Shown here piece by piece: positions 32,394 through 45,438 of a stretch of DNA of 64,000 nt (positions are counted from its first letter, which is position 1; each line of letters opens with the position of its first letter). The stretch spans positions 43,871,840 through 43,935,839 of the forward strand of contig CM055102.1 of NCBI GenBank assembly GCA_029204225.1. Reading direction: 5' to 3'. The position numbers and the translations under genes were made by a program. This stretch comes from Diphasiastrum complanatum (taxonomy: Eukaryota > Streptophyta > Lycopodiopsida > Lycopodiales > Lycopodiaceae). Under the pieces are notes generated by a model. It saw nothing but the letters and a program-made list of their open reading frames with translations, did no database searches and was not told the origin of the DNA.

Positions 32394-33920
32394 GATAACA
32401 CATTAAGTTATCCGCTAAGTACCATTCATTAATGAAGAACAAAACTTGGAGTCTTGTTAATCCTCTTGCAGGTATAAAGCCAATTGACACTAAATGGACC
32501 TTCAAGCTAAAGCTTAAGCCAGATGGATCAATATTCAAATGGAAAGCTCATTTAGTAGTTATAGGATATGAGCAAGTTTATGGAATAGATTACACTGACA
32601 CATTCAGTCTAGTGGTAAAGCATCAATCTATTCGCACCTTGCTAGATATAGCTACTGTAGAGGATCTAGACATTCACCAGATGGACATCCAGACAACATT
32701 CCTTTATGGATACATACAAGAAGACATTTACATCTCTCAACTAGAAGGCTACATTCTTCAAGGCCAAAATCATATGGTATGTAAATTGTAAAAGGCAATT
32801 TATGGCCTCAAGCAAGCTCCTAGGGCCTGGTATGAAAGAATCAATCACTTCTTGTTATAGCACAACTTTACTTCTTGCTCCGCAGACTCAAATGTGTATC
32901 TCAAATATAAAGATTCAAGCTATGTTATAATAGCATTATACATTGATGATTCTTTGATTATTAGCAATTCAAATCAGTTACTATATGAAACAAAATCTTC
33001 GCTTTCAATAGAATATGAGATGACCGATATAGGCCCAGTTCATTACCTACTTGGTATGGAGATCACCAGAGATCGTGCAAGCAGAAGGATCACTATAAGC
33101 CAAGAATTCTATTTAATCAATGTACTTTGTAGATATGGCATGGAGGACAACAAGCTGACAGACACACCTATGGATCCAGGATCCAAACTGTCTAAAGACA
33201 TGTGCCCTAGAACTCAAGCAAAACAGAAAGAGAAAGTATCCTTATCAGTCCGTAATCGGATCTATAATGTATTCTATGATATGCACACAACCTGATCTAG
33301 CATATGCGGTAAGCACACTACTGTCACAATACATGTCCAATCCAAGCTTACAAAATTGGAAGGATTTACAACAATTAATGAGGTACATTCAAGCTACGAA
33401 GCACTATGCTTTGTACTATAATGGTAATATAGAAGCTTCACTTACACTAGTCAGATATTCTGATTCAGATTGGGAAGGAGACGTTGATACCAGAAAGTCC
33501 ACGTCTGGTTATATTTTCTTTCTTGCAAGAGGACCCATCTCATGGAACAACTGAAAGTAGAAATGCATTTCATTGTCCTCTACAGAATCAAAATATGTTG
33601 CAACTACATCAGTAGTGAAGGAGATTATTTGTCTTAGAAGGTTGCTACAAAATCTCCAATTTCCGCAAATCGGACCAACTATACTCTAGTGCGACAATCA
33701 GAGCTGTATAGCTCTATCTCTGAACCCACAAACTCACTCAAAAACTAAACACAAAGAAGTTCAGTTTCATTTTTTTAGGAAGAAAGTTCATAACAAGGAT
33801 GTTTGTACTAAGTTACTGTCACACAGACAGTATGTTGGTTGATATTTTGACAAAGCCTTTGTCAAGTAAAAAACATTATACCTTGGTAGGTTTGTTAAGT
33901 CTCGATTTGAATTCAGATTC
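32394..33920 (+). pseudogene. Copia RT and RNase H remnant
   Basis: RT pieces: NKTWSLVNPLAGIKPIDTKW, QMDIQTTFLYGYIQEDIYIS, YGLKQAPRAWYERI and the catalytic LYIDDSLIIS (YIDD instead of YVDD) at about 32937-32966. A stop at 32789-32791 and another near 32860 interrupt them. RNase H: YSDSDWEGDVDTRKSTSGYI, SLSSTESKYVATTSVVKE and KHKEVQFHFFRKKV. The frames break at about 33290, 33554 and beyond. The 5' half (gag to integrase) is absent. Confidence 0.88.
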
Positions 33921-33934
33921 GTAGTAGTAAACAT

Positions 33935-33943
33935 AAGGGGGAG
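33935..33943 (+). promoter_or_regulatory. Copia polypurine tract
   Basis: AAGGGGGAG directly before TGTTGGAG, the same arrangement as at 21915-21923. Confidence 0.85.
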
Positions 33944-34671
33944 TGTTGGAGTTAATCTTACTCCTACTCATCCTGACCGCCCTCCTCATCACTTAAGGAG
34001 ATCACTCTCTCAAGCATTCTACAGAAATGAACAAATTTTGCCACAGTTTGCAGAAATACACGCAAAGTTCCCACATGAAGAAATGTGAAAGGAACACCAC
34101 ATGTCAATGTATGCGATCACATGCGAAGGAAATCTCATGCTCCTGTGGCTGCAACTTACAATGTGGACAACTGACCGAAGGAAACCACATAGTTATCACT
34201 TACGGTCAACGTGCGAACTACTGCTCACTACCAAGGCACCACTGAGGCATTGCAAAAAAAATTGTAAGTCAACGCTTGCGATCATCATGCGGTCATGACC
34301 AATTGCATTTATATGCTCCCGAAGTAGATTTCAAGTACATGTCTATGTCTTCACACTCCGTGGTAATAACCGATCTACGGATCTATCATTAGAGCTGTTA
34401 ATGATCCTTTAAATTGTAAGACTGGAATAATACAGGATCATCTGACAGCTATATAAGCAACTGAGCATTAGAAGAACATGATGATGAAGATCGATCCATG
34501 TGTTGGTAGAGATAAAATGACCAAAACTAGTCATCAGTAGCTGACTCCTCAGAGTTAGAGATCATTTAGAGAGAGAGAAAGAGTATTCAGAAATATAACA
34601 ATCATTTGCTTCTGTAAGTAGGATCACACGCTTCACGCTATTGTTTTGATCTGATTCTTGTTACTACAACA
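33944..34671 (+). repeat. Probable 3' LTR of the second copia remnant
   Basis: Starts TGTTGGAGTTAATC after the polypurine tract. CTACAACA at 34671 is a plausible end (728 bases). TATATAAGC near 34451 is TATA-like and a GAGAGAGAAAGAG run stands at about 34569-34582. No partner LTR confirms the right edge. Confidence 0.6.
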
Positions 34672-35099
34672 CCTTTTTATATAGAAGTGCTATTTTTCAT
34701 AACAGTTGTATCCATGTTAAATGCTTGAATGCCTCTCACTCTTTTCTCCTCTATTATCAGAAACATTAATGAAGAATTGTATGGCTGTCATAGACGTCTA
34801 AACGACACATTTCTTTCTGTCAGTAACAAAGAAGAGCACGACTGTCTCAGATGCCTAATTGTTCGCATTCTCATTATGGTTATCTATGATACCTACACTG
34901 ACTTTAAACAAATCAAAATTGTTCTATATTTCATTCTCTAAGTAATCCAAAATCCTATTTCATTATCAATTTTGTACTGTCCATAGTTTTCTTTGTTGGG
35001 ATGACAGCCTTCTTCTATTGTGGCCTATCAGGCCACTTCGTGTGTCTCAGTTCATTATTCCCAACAGATTTGATTGTACCAATTGCGGGCTTATTTTCG
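34672..35099. other. No gene recognised
   Basis: AT-rich sequence between two retroelement remnants. A 70-codon plus frame at 34729-34941 has no recognisable domain. Confidence 0.35.
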
Positions 35100-35500
35100 T
35101 AGCAGACCTAAACATATTCATAACTTGTCTGCACGTGTCCCCTCATTATTGAAAACAACAATGGATTCAAATTGAGAAACATGGCTATCTGCATCATCTG
35201 AAGAGGTGACTTTGAAATATTCATACTTGGTCTTTGAACTAGCAGTATATCTTGCTACAAGAGGCTCCATATCTAACACAGATGAGTTAGAATTATCTGA
35301 ATCAATATTGGGATTAACACTATTAGAATTATTTACAAGAGAGTCGAAATTTTTATTGGCTTCCGAAAAGAATTATAAGATGATCTGCCACTTCGAACTA
35401 CTTCCTGAAGGTTTTTGAAAAAATCCTCTCGGATTTTTCGATATCATTCCAATCGCTCAGCTCTAGTATTGTTTTCTGCGGTTGACATTCATCTTCAACA
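35100..35500 (-). pseudogene. Gag-like fragment next to a tRNA-Asp primer site
   Basis: A minus-strand reading gives VLDMEPLVARYTASSKTKYE, SSDDADSHVSQFESIVVFNN and EGTRADKL before a stop near 35115. A gag N-terminus is expected just inside the primer site, and the position fits. Resemblance to a specific gag is weak. Confidence 0.4.
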
Positions 35501-35530
35501 TGTGATCATCTAAATCCAACAAGTTAGCAA

Positions 35531-35548
35531 TCCCCGACAACGGCGCCA
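35531..35548 (-). promoter_or_regulatory. Primer-binding site, tRNA-Asp type
   Basis: Plus strand TCCCCGACAACGGCGCCA, whose complement begins TGGCGCCGTTGTCGGGGA, as in Athila/Tat-type plant gypsy elements. The LTR would lie to the right (AATTAAGCATATG...). Confidence 0.75.
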
Positions 35549-36029
35549 AAATTAAGCATATGTCGTAGTATACTTATCATAAAAGTATGAAAATGTAGTA
35601 TAAAAGGTTGTCGAACCCCAAAGGGACCGCTACTTGGTGAGATTATAGATGATTTTGCACTGTTCATTGTTTGATGTACTTAATCTGGTTGTCGACAAAC
35701 ATTCAACAAGGTTGTCAACCAGTATCTCCAATTAAGATGTGACTTTACATATAATAACCATTTGATAGTTGATCTCGACAATTTTCATATCAAACAGATT
35801 TCATTATCTTGCAAAGAACCTTGACCCATCGCCCAGATCCATATATCGATCTGTGCTCCTAATGAAGTTTGTTAGAAAAAAATAACAGTGTTGTATCAGT
35901 AACTCCGATACAAAGATCCACATGAACGTCTCAGAACGACTTTCTTCTTCTTCAAATGGTTGTCTTCTCATTTGAATGGGCTGATTGTGTATGTACATCA
36001 TAATTATATCATTCTGCAAAAAAATGCAT
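35549..36029 (-). repeat. Probable LTR of the tRNA-Asp-primed element, incomplete
   Basis: Follows the minus-strand primer site. It contains GGTTGTCGAACCCCAAAGGG at about 35609-35628, a motif style seen near the ends of Tat-type LTRs. There is no partner copy and the right end is not seen. Confidence 0.4.
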
Positions 36030-36580
36030 GTAGTAGGGTATTACAGTTTTAGTGGTTATAATCAAGTACACATTGTTCCAAAAGATCTATATCAAATGGC
36101 TTTTTCCACTGAATGGGACACCTATGCTTACAAAAGAATGTCATTTGGACTGTCCAATGCACCAAGCATTTTCCAAAGAGTTATGAGTTATGCCTTCAAG
36201 GATCATCTACAGAAGTTCCTTGAAATCCTCTTAGACAACTTGTGTGCACTCTTCAGGATTACAACGTTTGCATTGCTTGAAACAACTGCTAATCTAGTGT
36301 CAATTATATGACATATCACTTAACCATATAAAATGCCAGAGATATTTGTCATGCACGACATAGTGCTAGGGCATTTTATCTCATGACACATCATTGCTAC
36401 TGATTGGGACAAAATTAGGGCGATAATTCGCTTGCTCAAACCAAAAATAGTATGCGAGATCTTAGAGTTTATGGGGCATTACAATTATTGTCAAAAATTT
36501 GTATTGTGTTTCTCTATGTTATCCAAGCCAATTTATAAACTTACAATCACACATTGAGTGGACACCATCGAGTCATCTAA
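36030..36580 (+). pseudogene. Gypsy reverse transcriptase remnant
   Basis: YYSFSGYNQVHIVPKDLYQM, AFSTEWDTYAYKRMSFGL and SNAPSIFQRVMSYAFKDHLQ are the central RT of Ty3/gypsy elements. The catalytic F/Y-x-D-D site reads LLDN, so it is dead. Past a stop near 36309 weak similarity (LNHIKCQRY, AFYLMTHH) continues. Confidence 0.82.
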
Positions 36581-36649
36581 CAAAATTTTATGTATGATCA
36601 TTACAAAGATAGTCAAGGCCAGTTGCACGGATTGGGAACACAACCTCCA

Positions 36650-36785
36650 AGCAACGCTATGGACTTTCTGAACCACATATAAAGTTAGTATAGGAAAAAT
36701 TCCCTTCCAGCTAGTGTATGGTCAAGAAGGCTTGGGGTCTATTTATCCATTGGAAACTTGCCCTACTATCTCATTCATTTGGTGA
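36650..36785 (+). pseudogene. Gypsy integrase C-terminal remnant
   Basis: A broken plus frame reads SIGKIPFQLVYGQEGLGSIY, followed by PLETC, the conserved PF.LVYG..A..P.E segment after the DDE core of gypsy integrase. The intervening RNase H and integrase core are deleted. Confidence 0.65.
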
Positions 36786-36948
36786 TTCATTGTCAGGTTC
36801 TCTCACTCTACTCTTGCTTCCTAATCCATGGCTTGAGGGTGAAACTTCTGGAGATTGATAGGTTGCTTCTACTTGGTTGGGTGGTTTACTCCACAATGTG
36901 CTTGTGTTTTGTCTTGTAACCAAGATCTTGAGGAGCTTTCCCTTACAT

Positions 36949-36960
36949 TGGTATCAGAGC
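36949..36960 (+). promoter_or_regulatory. Primer-binding site, tRNA-iMet type
   Basis: TGGTATCAGAGC follows an LTR-like end CCCTTACA with one spacer base, the same spacing as the minus-strand element at 25503-25517. The LTR to its left is not delimited. Confidence 0.7.
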
Positions 36961-37224
36961 AAGGCTTATGAAGATCAAATAACTTGGAGTGGTGTTGCTT
37001 TTAGTCGAATTTTTGGTGTAGATCAACTGAGATTCTCATCTTGCCTTGTAATTTATGGAAGATTGTCCATGGAAGCAAGTTTGTGATGTTTTTTTTGGAG
37101 CTTTTGCTTATTTAGCTCAAATCTTTGGTAAATCTGAATTTTCCAGCAAGTGTACTTTCATTCTAGGGATCATTAATGATGGAATTAATGATGCATGTCA
37201 GTTCTTTTTATGATTTACAGTAGG

Positions 37225-37466
37225 CTATTCTCAAAAGGTTTCATATGGATGAATGCAAGTTTGTTTCTACACCTATGGAATTAAATGTAAAACTAAATAT
37301 AAGACGTAATGAAAGATCCTTCAAGGACATTAAAATCTATAGAAAGCTAATAGGATCTCTTATATTAACCATCACAAGACCATATCGAAGCTATTTTGTT
37401 GGTAGAGTAAGTCAATTCATACATGATCCTAGTGAGTCTCATTGGAAGATAGGATCCTATTACTGA
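37225..37466 (+). pseudogene. Copia RT/RNase H linker fragment
   Basis: MDECKFVSTPMELNVKLNI, YRKLIGSLILTITRPYRSYF and VGRVSQFIHDPSESHWK match the end of copia RT. Isolated, no RNase H follows. Confidence 0.82.
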
Positions 37467-37764
37467 CATCTATGGGCAAATTTGAACTTTATCATTTTTG
37501 TTATTAGACTATTGTATCGCAATAATAGGTTTACTTGCCTAAAATTTATCAGTATGGCAGATGCCATAATACGGTGATATTAGGACAAGACCTACGACAT
37601 GGTAAGAATTTGGTAGTGAAGATTGGACTAGTTATGATATATTTCATTTAAGTTGTTAGTGAATCTTGTTTCGGATATGGATAACAAATGATGCTCAACT
37701 ATGACACGTGTCTTTCTCACTAAACTAACATGAGAAGTTTTGTTTGGTGGGATGGTGGCAAGTA

Positions 37765-37965
37765 ATAGTACATAACTTTTTAGTGGTAAGTCCAATTTCA
37801 GTGAAGTTTGGTGCTTTAGAAAGCACTTGACAAGCGTTTTCCAACGATCTTACATGACATAATTCCGAGGTACGGTTAAAAAGTTATTGCAAGACAAAGC
37901 TATTAGTTGAAAATAGTGTATTCCAATACAAAAGTGCATTTCTACCCAAAAAAGGTAGTGACACC
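37765..37965 (+). repeat. Fragment of the copia LTR seen at 21924-22979
   Basis: AACTTTTTAGTGGTAAGTCC, GGTGCTTTAGAAAGCACTTG and GTGCATTTCTACCCAAAAAA align with about 22436-22622. Confidence 0.75.
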
Positions 37966-40686
<2,721 letters not shown>

Positions 40687-41552
40687 CTATTTTTCTAGGT
40701 TTTTTTTACTACAATGAAAGAAAAAGGTACTTACGGCTCCCTTAAGCCTCAGATATGTCCTTTTCGTCGCACGTCTGGATGAGTCCCCTAGGACTCTAGA
40801 TATTTCGTTTGCTCGCCCAGGTTGAGCTCCTTGAGCTCTACATCGGCACTTAGATTCACCTCTGATGTAGAAGCTGCAGGAAATGTTGGCTCCATTTGAC
40901 CTCGCATCAGCTAGTTTGTCACTGTTGGATGACATTCATTAAAGAAGTGAGCTTTTGCTTGGTCACACAAGGTGAGCTCCTTTAGCTCTGCATCGGCACT
41001 TGAATTCACCTTTGATGTAGAGACTGTAGGCAATGTTGGCTCCATTTGTTCCCTTGTCAGCTGGTCTGTCACTGTTGGTTGTCCTTCGTTAAAGAGGTGA
41101 ATGAGATTGGGAGGAATAGTTGGCTCAGGTTCATTTGTGTCGTTCTTCTCTAGTTGGTCCCCTGGCACAGCTCTGACGACACAAGGTCTCCTGCCATTAT
41201 ATAATAACACAAGGTTAACCCCTTTTGCCAAGAAGGCCACCACATGTTCGTTAAACCATCTTAATCCCAAAATAGCGTCGAAGACATCCATCTTCAAGAT
41301 TGTGAACGTTAGTCGATTCTTCCAGGTTCCCAGAGAGATTGGTAAGTTGGTTGCCAATCTACAAGTGGTCATTGTACCTTTCGCGGTCTCCACACAAATA
41401 GGAGTCACATTTTCTTCACATTGGATGTCCAATTCCCCTGTTAGTTTTTCTGACAAGTCGTTATGTGACGCCCCTAGGTCCTCCATGAAGTAAATGTTTC
41501 TTGGGTTAGCTTCATTTGCGACAACGCCCACCAGACGCAAGCAGGATGCCAA
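40687..41552 (-). pseudogene. Gypsy retropepsin remnant related to family G1
   Basis: Two minus frames (40911-41552 and 40687-40935) carry YFMEDLGASHNDLSEKLT, VETAKGTMTTCRLATNLPI and FDAILGLRWFNEHVVAFL, matching the G1 protease (MIDSGASHNYIS, VETAKGALDADKATLNIPV, FDVILGLPWLNEH). The catalytic D-S-G reads D-L-G. The C-terminal part holds an in-frame duplication of 50 codons. RT and beyond are absent. It lies downstream (leftwards) of a G2-type leader and LTR in the same orientation. Confidence 0.8.
40824..41100 (-). repeat. 150-bp in-frame tandem duplication in the protease remnant
   Basis: GAGCTCC starts copies at 40824 and 40974. Both contain CTCTRCATCGGCACTT, TTGGCTCCATTTG and GTCACTGTTGG. 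150 bases equal 50 codons, so the frame is preserved. Confidence 0.85.
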
Positions 41553-42345
41553 AACTTGGAAAGGGCCATTTCAGGGGAGATCTTCTATGGAGCAGTTGGT
41601 CTTCATTTTGAGACGGCCACCTTCGGAACTGAAACTCACTGAGCATGGGCGATATCCAGAATCTGTGCGGCGGATTTGCAGTTCAAGTACTCGCACGTGA
41701 ACGACAACGAAATGACTCAATGTTTGCAAAGGATGGATGGCTAGCCTGTTTCTTGGGTTAGTTTCATTTGCGACAATGCCCACCAGACGCAAGCAGGAAG
41801 TCAAAAGTTGGAAAGGGCAATTTTAGGGGAGATCTTCTATAGCAGTTGGTCTTCATTTTGGGACGGCCACCTTCGGAACTGAAACTCACTGAGCGTGGGT
41901 GATATCCAGTAGCAGTTGGGTTTTTCCACAAAGGGGAAAAGACTAGGATCCTTTTCAGAGATTGGCAACAAGTTGGATCGAGCCATAATCCTAGCAGACG
42001 GGAAGCAAACTCTACTCTAAGTCCGATCAGCTGATTTTATAAGTGGAGGGGAACTATCACACACACCTCTCTCTTGGGGAAAATTTTGAATGAAAGTTGA
42101 TCAAAATGGGGGCAAATTCAAGGTGACCTAGCCATACTCACACGAGGAGACTGGCAAACTTTGGACCTAATAAGTTGACAAGTTTTTGTTGTGGAAAGGA
42201 AAGTTTGTTATAGGCTTTCTCTGGACCAGCAATGATGAGAAAACATATGAGTACGCTGGCTTGTGTTACGTGTAAGGCAGCAGATCAATGAAGTAACTGT
42301 GAAAGTTGAGTCTTGCATGAGAGACTTGGTATTTCGAACGGACGC
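41480..42345 (-). repeat. Region X: shared spacer between leader and protease
   Basis: Also present at about 51300-52270 (same strand) and inverted at about 56230-57090. It contains two ~252-bp tandem units (TTTCTTGGGTTAG... at about 41496 and 41749). On the minus strand it reads through short frames such as MTSCLRLVGIVANETNPRNR, which continue here into the retropepsin, so minus is its coding direction at this copy. It does not resemble gag. Confidence 0.65.
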
Positions 42346-42597
42346 TTTCACGTCCATAGGCAGCACTTTGCCTCATCCGTCCTACGTGCAGACAACGCCA
42401 GGCCCGAACCACGAGAACTGACCGTGCTTACACCTCAAGGGCAGCACCTTGACTCATCAAGTCCCCCGTTCTGCCGACCACCCCGACCGTGAACGCACCC
42501 GTGCTTACACTGTGGGCAGCACCTTGCACAACAGTTGTCTTGATGAACCCCAAACCAAGGCCATTTCTGTGAGATCCGCATAGCTGACCGGCCAGTC
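42346..42597 (-). repeat. G1/G2-type leader, inverted partial copy
   Basis: Reverse complement of the leader at 43981-44230 and 50566-50815. It carries the GTGCT/AGCAC pairs 1 and 2 and the start of pair 3. Confidence 0.82.
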
Positions 42598-42610
42598 GGC
42601 TCTGATACCA
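42598..42610 (-). promoter_or_regulatory. Primer-binding site, tRNA-iMet type
   Basis: Complement TGGTATCAGAGCC, two bases from the G2 LTR end (TGTAGCGC on the plus strand at 42613). Confidence 0.9.
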
Positions 42611-42612
42611 CA

Positions 42613-43046
42613 TGTAGCGCAGGCATCCCAAAGGGAGCTGGGAACCACGACTTAGCTTCCCAGCCCTCAACTCTTGCCATCCAAACCCACTTGACATACA
42701 AGCAGCCAACTCGCCAACAACGATCAGACTTAACCAACTTGAAGTTCCGAAAACCAACATTGAGATCCAACCTGGCGCCATGCTAGATCGGGGGTCCCGA
42801 CGTGGGTGACTTCCCTCCAAGCAAGCCGCCCGACATACATCAAACTTAACCAACTCGAAGCTTCGTTACAAACGAGTAACATCCATTCCAAGCAAGCGGT
42901 CTGACTTACATCAGACTTAACCAACTGAAAGCTTCATTACGAGCGCTGGAAGCCAACCTGGCGCCACGCCAGACTGGGCAGGGGCGCTGCTGGTGCCGGG
43001 GACATAGTTGGCGCCGATGGCGCCGGAAGTAAAGCTTGTAAAGGTA
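42613..43046 (-). repeat. G2 LTR, internally deleted and split by element A
   Basis: Runs from the LTR end (TGTAGCGCAGG) but jumps near 42978 from mid-LTR directly to the GGCGCC-rich start. It stops at GTAAAGGTA where element A inserts. The missing last bases (GCTTTACAACA) are found at 49330-49340. Confidence 0.82.
43042..43046. repeat. Left target-site duplication of element A (AGGTA)
   Basis: AGGTA here and at 49325-49329. Three extra bases (TGA) separate the second copy from the LTR end. Confidence 0.65.
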
Positions 43047-43965
43047 TGTTGTAAAGCTGACTCAGGTGCACTCAACGTGCCCTGTAAGACTCTAAGGGGT
43101 GACACTCCCTAAGGTCCCAGAGCAAGTTAGAACGTGAAGGACTGAGCCTCCGACCTGTGGTGAGCCAGTCAAGTAGTCACAAGTCATGAGCTAGCTCTGG
43201 AGCTCGAGTCATGGCCTAGTCAGGAAGCAAGTTGATTCTGCCACCGGAACAGCTCTCGGGACCCATGTCCGGGAGCCAGACTGATTCTGCCAGGCTTGCC
43301 AGGCTTAATCAGCAAAATAAAAACTAAGTCCCAAAAAGCGTGCTTTACCAGAAAGCACTATGTTTCAGAACAGAGGGGGTGCGCCGAATCACAGCAGAAC
43401 TATAGGGGGAGTCCGGCAGACAGAAACTTGGGCAGCTCAACCAGCGCCAGGAATCCAGTCGCCAGGTCTCAGCTCCCTCTACCAGCACGAGCCAGGCACA
43501 ATGCCCAGCACATGTTGGTGGCCCCGAGACTGGTCAGTCTATGTATGAATGTAACCTCTTCCAAATCTAATAAAGTTGATCCTTGGGGATGATTACCATT
43601 TCGGTTTCGCCTCCGGGACTGGTCCAAGTGGAAGGACCCTTACTACAACCTTTTTGCGTCGCTGGCGCCTAAGGGTCCCTGTCATCAACATGGGGCTTGC
43701 CGCTATGCCAATTGGTCAGTTTGGCGACCACTATGCCTTGGGTTTCATGTGTGGCTTGTCTTTGCCTTTGGTTACCTTTTGGGGACGGATTCTGAGTTGG
43801 CTTTCGGGTTGGTTGGGATTCCAGTTTTCTTAAGTCTGAATGGTTAAGCTTGTTACGATTCTGAGTTGGCTTTTATGTAAGTGCATGATGGATGAATGTT
43901 AGACTTAAGCGCGTGTTGGAAAAACCGCTCAAGTCCCAGCGCCCTTTGAGGCACCGGCACAACAT
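43047..43965 (+). repeat. 5' LTR of element A (919 bp)
   Basis: TGTTGTAAAG...GGCACAACA. It has an inverted repeat GTGCTTT/AAAGCAC with a 5-base loop at 43340-43358 and AATAAAG near 43569 as a likely polyadenylation signal. Confidence 0.92.
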
Positions 43966-43967
43966 GT

Positions 43968-43980
43968 GGTATCAGAGCCG
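43968..43980 (+). promoter_or_regulatory. Primer-binding site of element A, tRNA-iMet type
   Basis: TGGTATCAGAGCC, two bases after the LTR. Confidence 0.95.
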
Positions 43981-44055
43981 ACTAGCCGGTCAGCTACGCA
44001 AGTCTCACAGGGATGGCCACGTTTTTGGGATTTGTCAGGACAACCGTTGCGCAAG

Positions 44056-44441
44056 GTGCTGCCCACAGTGTAAGCACGGGTGCGTCCACGGTCAGGGTGG
44101 TCGGCAGAACGGGGGACTTGATGAGTCAAAGTGCTGCCCTCGAGGTGTAAGCATGGTCAGTTCTCGCGGTTCGGGCCTGGCGCTGTCTGCACGTAGGACG
44201 GATGAGGCAAAGTGCTGCCTAGGTAGGTGAAAGCACGGTCTGTACCTTGTGGGGTGCGGGGCGACATATTCGAACTGTACGGATTAACCATTGATACAGA
44301 GATGCTGCTCGAATTCGGGTGTAAAGCACGGGTGGTTAGCTGCCGGTGCGGGATAGCTGCCGATCGTTTAGCTATAAGGGCTATCGACCAAAAAGTGGTG
44401 GGGCGTGACTGAGGCAATGTGCTGCTTAATGGTGAAAGCAC
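44056..44441 (+). ncRNA. Leader hairpin array of element A (five GTGCT/AGCAC pairs)
   Basis: Pairs start at 44056, 44131, 44212, 44303 (TGCT/AGCA) and 44419. In pair 2 the 3' arm has mutated to AGCAT. Predicted cis-acting RNA structure within the element transcript, not a separate gene. Confidence 0.55.
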
Positions 44442-44679
44442 GGATGGTTGGATGGATGTCTCCCCGTGGGCTAATTCTGTGATAGATTTGTGTGGGCGCG
44501 GCTAGGCAAAGATCCTACGTCCGGTCTCAAGGGGAATGTGACTTGAGAGGGATCCTCTGTTTAGCTTTGGTTGGTATGTTCGTTTGTGGTGTGCTTGCCT
44601 GGACCTGAATTATCCCTGACTACTTCTTTTGATCCAGGTGATCTGATCTAGTTGGGAGTTGTGAGAGGAGCTTACATTT

Positions 44680-45438
44680 ATGAGTGGACGACGCACAAAT
44701 ATGGAAAGGAACTTCCATGGGGCAACCCCCAAGATTGGTTCAAGATTGTTATTCTTATCAGGAAAGATCGCGGGGAGGAAGTCAGATTTCATGATCGACT
44801 CCGGAGCTTCACATAACTATATCTCAAGGAGCGTAGTGGAACAATTCAGCTTGCCGACCAGGAATGTTACATCTACTCTCAAGGTAGAAACAGCGAAGGG
44901 AGCACTAGATGCAGACAAAGCGACATTGAACATCCCGGTGCAGATTGGAAGATGGAAGGCTAAACTTAGCTTTGTGATTTTAGAGATGGATGCCTTTGAT
45001 GTGATTTTGGGCCTCCCTTGGTTAAATGAACACTGTATCGCAGTTTTGGGTAGGAGCTCAAACTTGGTCCTCTTGGATTATAAGGGACAAATCTGCGTGA
45101 CAAAAGCCCTGCCCGGAGGAAATGCTAAGGATACCGATATTGAACAAAATCTGGTTGCAGCATTAGTGATGAAAAGAATGGCGAAAGGGAAAAGGTCAAA
45201 GTGCTTTCTTTGCATCTGTCGAGAAGTCCCAAAAGGGAAAAGCGTGCGACAAGAAAACTTGCCAAAAGAAGTGGCAGATCTATTAGAAGAATTTAGCGAT
45301 GTGTTCCCGGAGGAACTCCCAGCTAAGCTACCTCCTCGAAGACCAGTGGACCATAAAATTGAGTTGGTACCAGGAACAGAGCCAACTTCACGAGCACCCT
45401 ACAGAATGTCACAAGAAGAGTTGGCAGAACTGAAATGA
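44680..45438 (+). CDS. Element A retropepsin (gag-less first frame)
   Basis: 252 codons starting MSGRRTNMERNFHGATPKIG. The aspartic protease motif MIDSGASHNYIS is at residues 38-49, and VILEMDAFDVILGLPWLNEH (about 98-117) holds the ILG segment. The C-terminal linker (LPKEVADLLEEFSDVFPEEL, then HKIELVPGTEPTSRAPYRMS) is the usual lead into RT. It ends at TGA (45436-45438), which lies in the same frame as the RT frame. A protease normally follows gag and knuckle; here the frame begins about 30 residues before the active site. Confidence 0.9.
   Translation: MSGRRTNMERNFHGATPKIGSRLLFLSGKIAGRKSDFMIDSGASHNYISRSVVEQFSLPTRNVTSTLKVETAKGALDADKATLNIPVQIGRWKAKLSFVILEMDAFDVILGLPWLNEHCIAVLGRSSNLVLLDYKGQICVTKALPGGNAKDTDIEQNLVAALVMKRMAKGKRSKCFLCICREVPKGKSVRQENLPKEVADLLEEFSDVFPEELPAKLPPRRPVDHKIELVPGTEPTSRAPYRMSQEELAELK

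Noticed and set aside
42435-42853. Minus frames of 111-141 codons
   Set aside because: The same LTR and leader shadows in the inverted copy.
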